A stretch of DNA of 64,000 nt from Acanthococcus lagerstroemiae (Eukaryota > Arthropoda > Insecta > Hemiptera > Eriococcidae): the NCBI GenBank assembly GCA_031841125.1, contig CM063114.1, forward strand, positions 43,669,574-43,733,573, given 5' to 3'. Both the position numbers and the translations under genes were made by a program. A model generated the notes under the pieces. The model saw nothing but the letters and a program-made list of their open reading frames with translations. It did no database searches and was not told the origin of the DNA. Each line of letters opens with the position of its first letter. The first letter of the stretch is position 1. Shown here piece by piece: positions 59,306-64,000 of the stretch.

Positions 59306-61202
59306 ATGGATGGCCAATTCCTAAGTCGAATCGCCCAAGAAGCATTCGATGCTGCTGAAGGAGACAGTAAGTTAATATACATACTTTTCAGGTTTTTTCC
59401 TAATACAAGTGCGAGCATGATATGGCGAAGACTTGTCTCTCCATCACACACGGTCTGGCTGGGAGGTGCGACCTATTGTGGCCTTGTGGGCCATTTTTGT
59501 CGCAATCCACAACATCACTGAACATTTTTTTTATTTGTTGACCGGGTCCATTACGTTTTGCATCCCAAGAATTAATCGCCAGGCCGTGCCGGCCCTCTGT
59601 GGTGCACATCGCGTCTATCAACTCTTATTAACTTACAGAAACAGAAAAAAGTAATGAAAATGTGCTTGTATTTTGTTAGTCCGTGTGCATTATGGAAGTG
59701 TAGAAAGAGCTAAAACCTAATTTTGAAAACTTAAATACATCTCATGGAATGTTTGTTCTTGTAGTGCATTAAAAAAAAGTGGCATAGTAGACTTGGGCGA
59801 ATCCTGGTGTGAAACGAACTCGTAAGGCCTGCAATCAAGGCCCGATTTAGGAAAATGAAACGTGGGTGGAAATGTTTTTATCAAAAAAGATAAACTGGAG
59901 GATTCATTAGTGACACAGACTATATATTATGTTTACGAACATTCTTCTAACCATTTCTTGCGTCAAGCTCTCCAATTTAAAGATTCCATTTCGTAATCCC
60001 TTTGGCGACGCAATGCAGCAAAATTGAACTGGAGAGCACGATAGAAGGCACTCGGGTTGCCAAAATCTATCTATTGGCGACTCAGAAATATATTAGATTA
60101 GGTTTGTGATATTGCTCTAAAATTCCTTCACTTCTGACTTCTTCCTTCTCTTCTCCTGCAGGACGGATCCTCGAAATCAAACAGCGCGCACGTGTGAAAA
60201 GAGGTCGAGGTTTTGAACTGAATTCTGTTACTGCTAGGGACCAGAGGAGTCCTGCGTTTCGAAGATATGATAAAACTTCGAGTGACAGTGACTACGAAAA
60301 TGAATTCCGTCCACAAAGATGTGAGTAAATTAAATAAGTTTGCTTGATGTCATCGGTGTACGAAAGACTAAATTTAAGAGAGATAATTTCTGTCGTTGAA
60401 GTACCTTGAAAATTCAGATGAGGTACTTTAAGCGCTAGAACTTTCTACACAGCGCAAATATTAATTAAATCATTTCTTTTTCTCTTTCAATTCAGCTGTT
60501 GAAGGGTGGATATTATTTGTAAGAAATATACACGAAGAAGCGGAAGAATCAGATGTTATGGCCGAGTTCGAAGAATATGGTATGGTGAAGAATCTACACC
60601 TTAACTTGGATCGCCGCACCGGCTTCTTGAAAGTAATGATTTTGTTCGTCCGAACAAAAAGGAATCAAATGAATTTCTTAGTTAACTTTTAGTCTGTCCC
60701 TTCTTCTCACTCTTCGCGTCATCTTGGGGTCAACATTAGAAGCAGTAACAGACTATATATGATGACAAGCCAATAATATTCATCGCACTTAACTTGCACT
60801 AAGCCCTCTCTATGCTAATCGTGTGTGTAATCTGACTCATGGGTGCAAGTAGAGGAGAGGTGTTTTGGGGCTTTAGTTCCCAAAACCACGCCCCTTACTA
60901 ACTGAAAAATTATACAGCGGAAAAATGTTCAGTATTATTTTGATACCTGTCAACCTCACACGAGCTCCCTCCCTTCCAGGTCGGCTATTTTTGCCTTAGA
61001 TTTGACTATTCCTGGCACTGTTTCTATCAGTTCCTCCAATTTACTAATACCACGTTGGTAATTTTTTATATAGGGCTATGCGTTGGTGGAGTATGAAACA
61101 TACGTGGAAGCACTAGCTGCCAAAGAAGCTAAGAACAACGCACAGTTTTTAGGACTAACAATAAAAGTAGATTGGGCATTTTCTAAAACTCCTTTCCGGT
61201 AA
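59306..61202 (+). CDS. RBM8A: RNA-binding protein 8A / Y14 (tsunagi)-like, exon junction complex
   Basis: Y14 pairs with MAGOH in the exon junction complex. Exons: 59306-59366, 60162-60320, 60496-60632, 61074-61202; phases agree, 161 residues. The N-terminus [20 protein letters not shown] is unlike usual Y14; then VKRGRGFE corresponds to the KGRGFG motif. The RRM begins at [14 protein letters not shown] (RNP2) and continues with [10 protein letters not shown], then [10 protein letters not shown] (RNP1). It closes at [12 protein letters not shown]. The Arg-Ser or Lys-Arg tail after the RRM is absent: TAA follows, overlapping AATAAA. A CG|GTAAAT donor and a CCAG|AG acceptor at 61340 would add only one Val before a stop. 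It could be the sole orthologue or a diverged paralogue. Confidence 0.9.
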
Positions 61203-62605
61203 ATAAAATGCAGCATATTTTTTAAGCCGTTGATGTGTGTACGTCATGAGCATGTGGGAGGGTACTTTTCCAAAAGAAGTGTAGCTTTTTGAATCGACTT
61301 ATTGCTTCCTTGTTTTCGTTCATCTCCTCGCCATTCCAGAGTGTGATACAATCTTAACGGATGATTTGAATGGGGCAAAGGTGCCGAATAGAAGCATCAT
61401 TCTTATTCTTTTATTTCACTAAGAATGGAGCATTCGCAAATCAACCCATTCAGAATGAGAATGAATGGAATTCTTCTGCTTACCTACCAGCTCGACGAGC
61501 CAGATGGAAAATTGGTAGTAACGAAAGTACTTTAAGTTTGAAGATTTCAAGAAAATAAAGTCTGTTTTTATTTGAACTTTTCTGACATAATCATTATGGG
61601 AAATAAAATTGAACACTGAAACTTTCATGAAGAATGAAAAGAATGAAATTCATCCCCATTGAGAAAGGGCCCATTTCTAAATTAATGTTTCATTTGCAAA
61701 TGGAAAAAGAATAGGTGAATGACATTATTTTTCATCGATTCGGTATCTCTGCAATGTATAGTTAGGTACCTATATAGGTACCTAGTTCAAAGTTCCAGAT
61801 AATTTCAAGCTGGATATTCTTCTTCTTTTAAATACCTATCTTAACTCGTAGGTACGAAATATACTAGTTCCATCTTTAACTCTTGCAGCTAATTTGAAAA
61901 TTGCTCTAACATGGTACATCCAGTGTTGTTATTGATTTGCATTATTATTCTTTACAGAATTCAAACTTATTTGAGTCGCCATCGGAAACGAAAGCACACC
62001 TAACTCAAAAAATTGAGCATGTACCTACTATTGTTATTTATCGAAGTATGTAGGTACGCAGTTACTATTTAATAAAACTATACAAAAGTATTGAGTTTCT
62101 TGTTACTTTCTTTTATGTTTGCTTCGTATCAAAATGAGTTCGATTCTCTGCTGAAGGAAGTGAGGAAACAGCAGAGCCTTAGTCGCAGTTGGAACTCAAA
62201 AAAAAAACTATGTATTTACTGAAGCTAGAGTCCAGTTATTAGAGAATGAGCCAATTGTAGGATTTCACTGACGACAACCGTTTCTTAGTTCCCTCATCGA
62301 CGAGTTTTCAACCTCTCTCTTTCTCCCTGCTATTCCCCTTTTCATCCCCTCGCACTTGAATCTCCATAAATGGTGTTCGAGTGGTACCAGTATTTTTGGT
62401 GCACCGGCGTGTTCGATATAATAAGCATATAAGTGTGGGTGTAGAAATGCATTAAAGCCAATGCCCTAGTCAAAAGTTATTTTGACTTTTAATACACAAA
62501 GGTTTTTTAGCCTGGTCCATCCGTAATTCCGACATAGCAACGTAATGGCTGACATCTGGCGGAAGTTTTCAACATCATCTAGTTCTTTTATGTTCTTCCG
62601 TGTGT
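61203..62605. other. Intergenic, nothing recognised
   Basis: AT-rich, with a cluster of TAGGTACCTA-like words at 61760-61860. AATAAAG at 61554 may be an alternative polyadenylation signal for the RBM8A-like gene. Confidence 0.4.
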
Positions 62606-62690
62606 AGGGTGTGCCAATTCATGTTTTCTTCTTCTGTATTCCAGAACGCTTTCAGCTGTTATGCCATCATCAGTGGAGTTCAATGTTAGG
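62606..62690 (-). mobile_element. Penelope-like terminal fragment, third copy
   Basis: GGTGTGCCAATTCATG, CTTCTTCTGTATTCCAG and the hammerhead-like block match the tails at 14866 and 43345. Only the tail is present. Confidence 0.7.
62640..62690 (-). ncRNA. Hammerhead-ribozyme-like motif, third copy
   Basis: Minus strand: CTGATGA (62667-62673), GGC...GCT short stem, GAAA (62650-62653), then GCGTTCTGGA. Both invariant boxes are intact. As in the 43270 copy, the first stem pair is not Watson-Crick. Confidence 0.45.
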
Positions 62691-62894
62691 ATAAAATCGT
62701 ACTCTTCTCTATCCTATCGTTGATAAGAAATTCAATGTGAAGTCGTCAAACGATATCAGCGCGCCACAACGATAGGTCCGAATGGATAGTGCGTTTTAGA
62801 GTTGAGCATGGTCTTCAATCATTCATAACTCATGTAAACGAAGTTCTGTTCAAAATTGTTTTGCGAACATGTCCGCTCGTTTGAGTTTAAAATT

Positions 62895-63290
62895 ATGCGA
62901 AAGTGGTGTCTGCCCCCTTTTTTAAATTTCTAAACAGGAGAATGATGCCCAAAAGCTTTCAGGTTTTGGGTATTATGACTACTTCCAAAATTTTGTTGAA
63001 TAATATAGTTAATGCTTCAGTCATCTTCCCCCCCCCCCAATCATACATTATGCGTTCGTTTTTTATACCCTCATTCCTGGGGCTTTATTTATTTTTTTAA
63101 GTTACCTAATGATAATCCGCTTAATTTCTGCATGTAGAAAGGGTGGCTTAGTCTCTGACTCGATGCCCTCATTGGGAAACTGTCCCCGGTTGTTCCTTCT
63201 TTGTTTGCTTTTTTCGAGTAGAATTCAGTGTAGTATTCTGTGGCTATTTTGTTTATTTCGTTTTCGTTATAGACTGTTACTTTGTTCATC
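62895..63290 (-). pseudogene. LINE fragment, linker to RT start
   Basis: 63089-63289 codes ENEINKIATEYYTEFYSKK. Lower coordinates, in another frame, give MTEALTILFNKILEVVIIPKT and then LLFRNLKKGAD, a form of the ITELL-LFN-IL---IP--W----I-L--KKGD motif. It is related to the fragments at 17545 and 30671. Truncated on both sides. Confidence 0.72.
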
Positions 63291-63530
63291 TATGTGGTGT
63301 GTAAAGTTGATTGTGGGCGAAGGGATAAGTCCCTTTTTAATTTTCTCATGTTTTTATTGTTCTCTAACGTTTTATTAATCATATCTTCTTTCTTTTAGTG
63401 TTCCCTTTCTCTTTGTACACCTTTAATCTTTTTAGATACCTATTATGTTTAGTTCAACCTTTCAACGATTTTAATTTTGTTTTTCTTTTTTAACAGTTTG
63501 CTCTTTTTTTCCCAAAGATGCTTCAGATCT

Positions 63531-63828
63531 TATTTTTCCTTATTTATGACCGAGGGTTGGTTTTTATTACTGTCAACTGGGGTAATATTGGATACTGGTA
63601 GTAATATCAGCCCCTCATGAGTATCGTTATCAGTCAAATCAACTAGGGCTACATCAGACACCGGTGGTAATATCGGCTACTCATGACTTAATGTAGAAGC
63701 GCTAGTATTGTTATCAGTTAACAAGTTGTCATGAATGGCCGATGTTATCACCGGTGTCCGATATTGCTCCAGTAGACAGTAATAACAACCAACCTTTGGT
63801 CATAAATAAGGAAAAAGAAGATCTGAAT
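63531..63828. repeat. Large palindrome enclosing a CTGTCAACTGGGG-family MITE
   Basis: Outer arms: CAGATCTTATTTTTCCTTAT and TTATGACCGAGGGTTGGTTT (63533-63566) return inverted at 63783-63826. The centre is the TA-flanked MITE at 63570-63780. The whole 298 bases is therefore one nested hairpin. Confidence 0.85.
63570..63780. mobile_element. TA-targeted palindromic MITE, CTGTCAACTGGGG family, copy 2
   Basis: Ends CTGTCAACTGGGGTAATATT at 63570 and complement up to 63780, each flanked by TA. GGTAATATCGG words and CTCATGA recur inside, as in the copy at 45562. Confidence 0.85.
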
Positions 63829-64000
63829 TGCTTGTTACATTTTCCGAAGTTTCTAATATAATTCTGCAGAGGGTTTCATAATATTCCTCCACGGTGTTGT
63901 GGATTCTTCTTTCCCAATGCTTTAAGAGCCATGAACAACTCATTTTTATATTTTTCTGCGTCATATTACATTTTTTTTTTGTTGATAATATGTGTTTTTA

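Overview
This is animal nuclear DNA, AT-rich and dense with mobile elements. Genes have short exons, GT-AG introns and weakly spaced intergenic sequence. The proteins are insect-like: a tandem GMC oxidoreductase cluster, a UTP20 homologue, a STEEP1 homologue, a Y14/RBM8A homologue and a ubiquitin-L40 locus. The repeats also fit an insect, including Penelope-like, jockey-like, hAT, pogo and mariner relatives. I favour a hemipteran, possibly a scale insect or mealybug, but that is a guess from overall character rather than from a diagnostic marker.

Layout. 1-440 is a (GTCA)n array lying in an intron of UTP20, whose first 16 coding exons run leftwards from 8163 to 534; the rest of the gene is off the window. 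8864-11488 is a hAT-type element carrying a mariner-type element. 11.5-26 kb has no confident protein gene: it holds a Penelope-like element with a GIY-YIG endonuclease, a LINE 3' end with its poly(A), and several MITEs. 26141-26601 is a ubiquitin-L40 gene that lacks the exon for most of ubiquitin. 26960-50072 is a leftward array of three GMC oxidoreductases: a relic (26960-27465), a complete six-exon gene (32950-39960, with 4.7 kb of repeat-filled first intron), and a near-identical six-exon copy with a one-base frameshift (47253-50072). 50640-53880 is a dead LINE with two DNA elements nested one inside the other. 54672-55853 is STEEP1 (leftward) and 59306-61202 is RBM8A-like (rightward). The last 1.5 kb holds LINE and Penelope scraps and a large palindrome.

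The genes do not form a pathway: UTP20 acts in pre-rRNA processing, L40 in the ribosome, Y14 in the exon junction complex and STEEP1 probably in trafficking or RNA contexts. The GMC copies are a lineage-type expansion. The most striking points are: the broken ubiquitin-L40 locus; a change of the second GMC active-site residue from Asn to His in the only intact copy; three copies of a hammerhead-ribozyme-like core at Penelope ends; several nested insertions whose order can be read from target-site duplications; and three palindromic MITEs with a shared core but different ends. No new defence or catalytic gene system is evident. Splice sites were assigned by eye from reading phase, GT/AG signals and remembered family sequence; no alignment was run.
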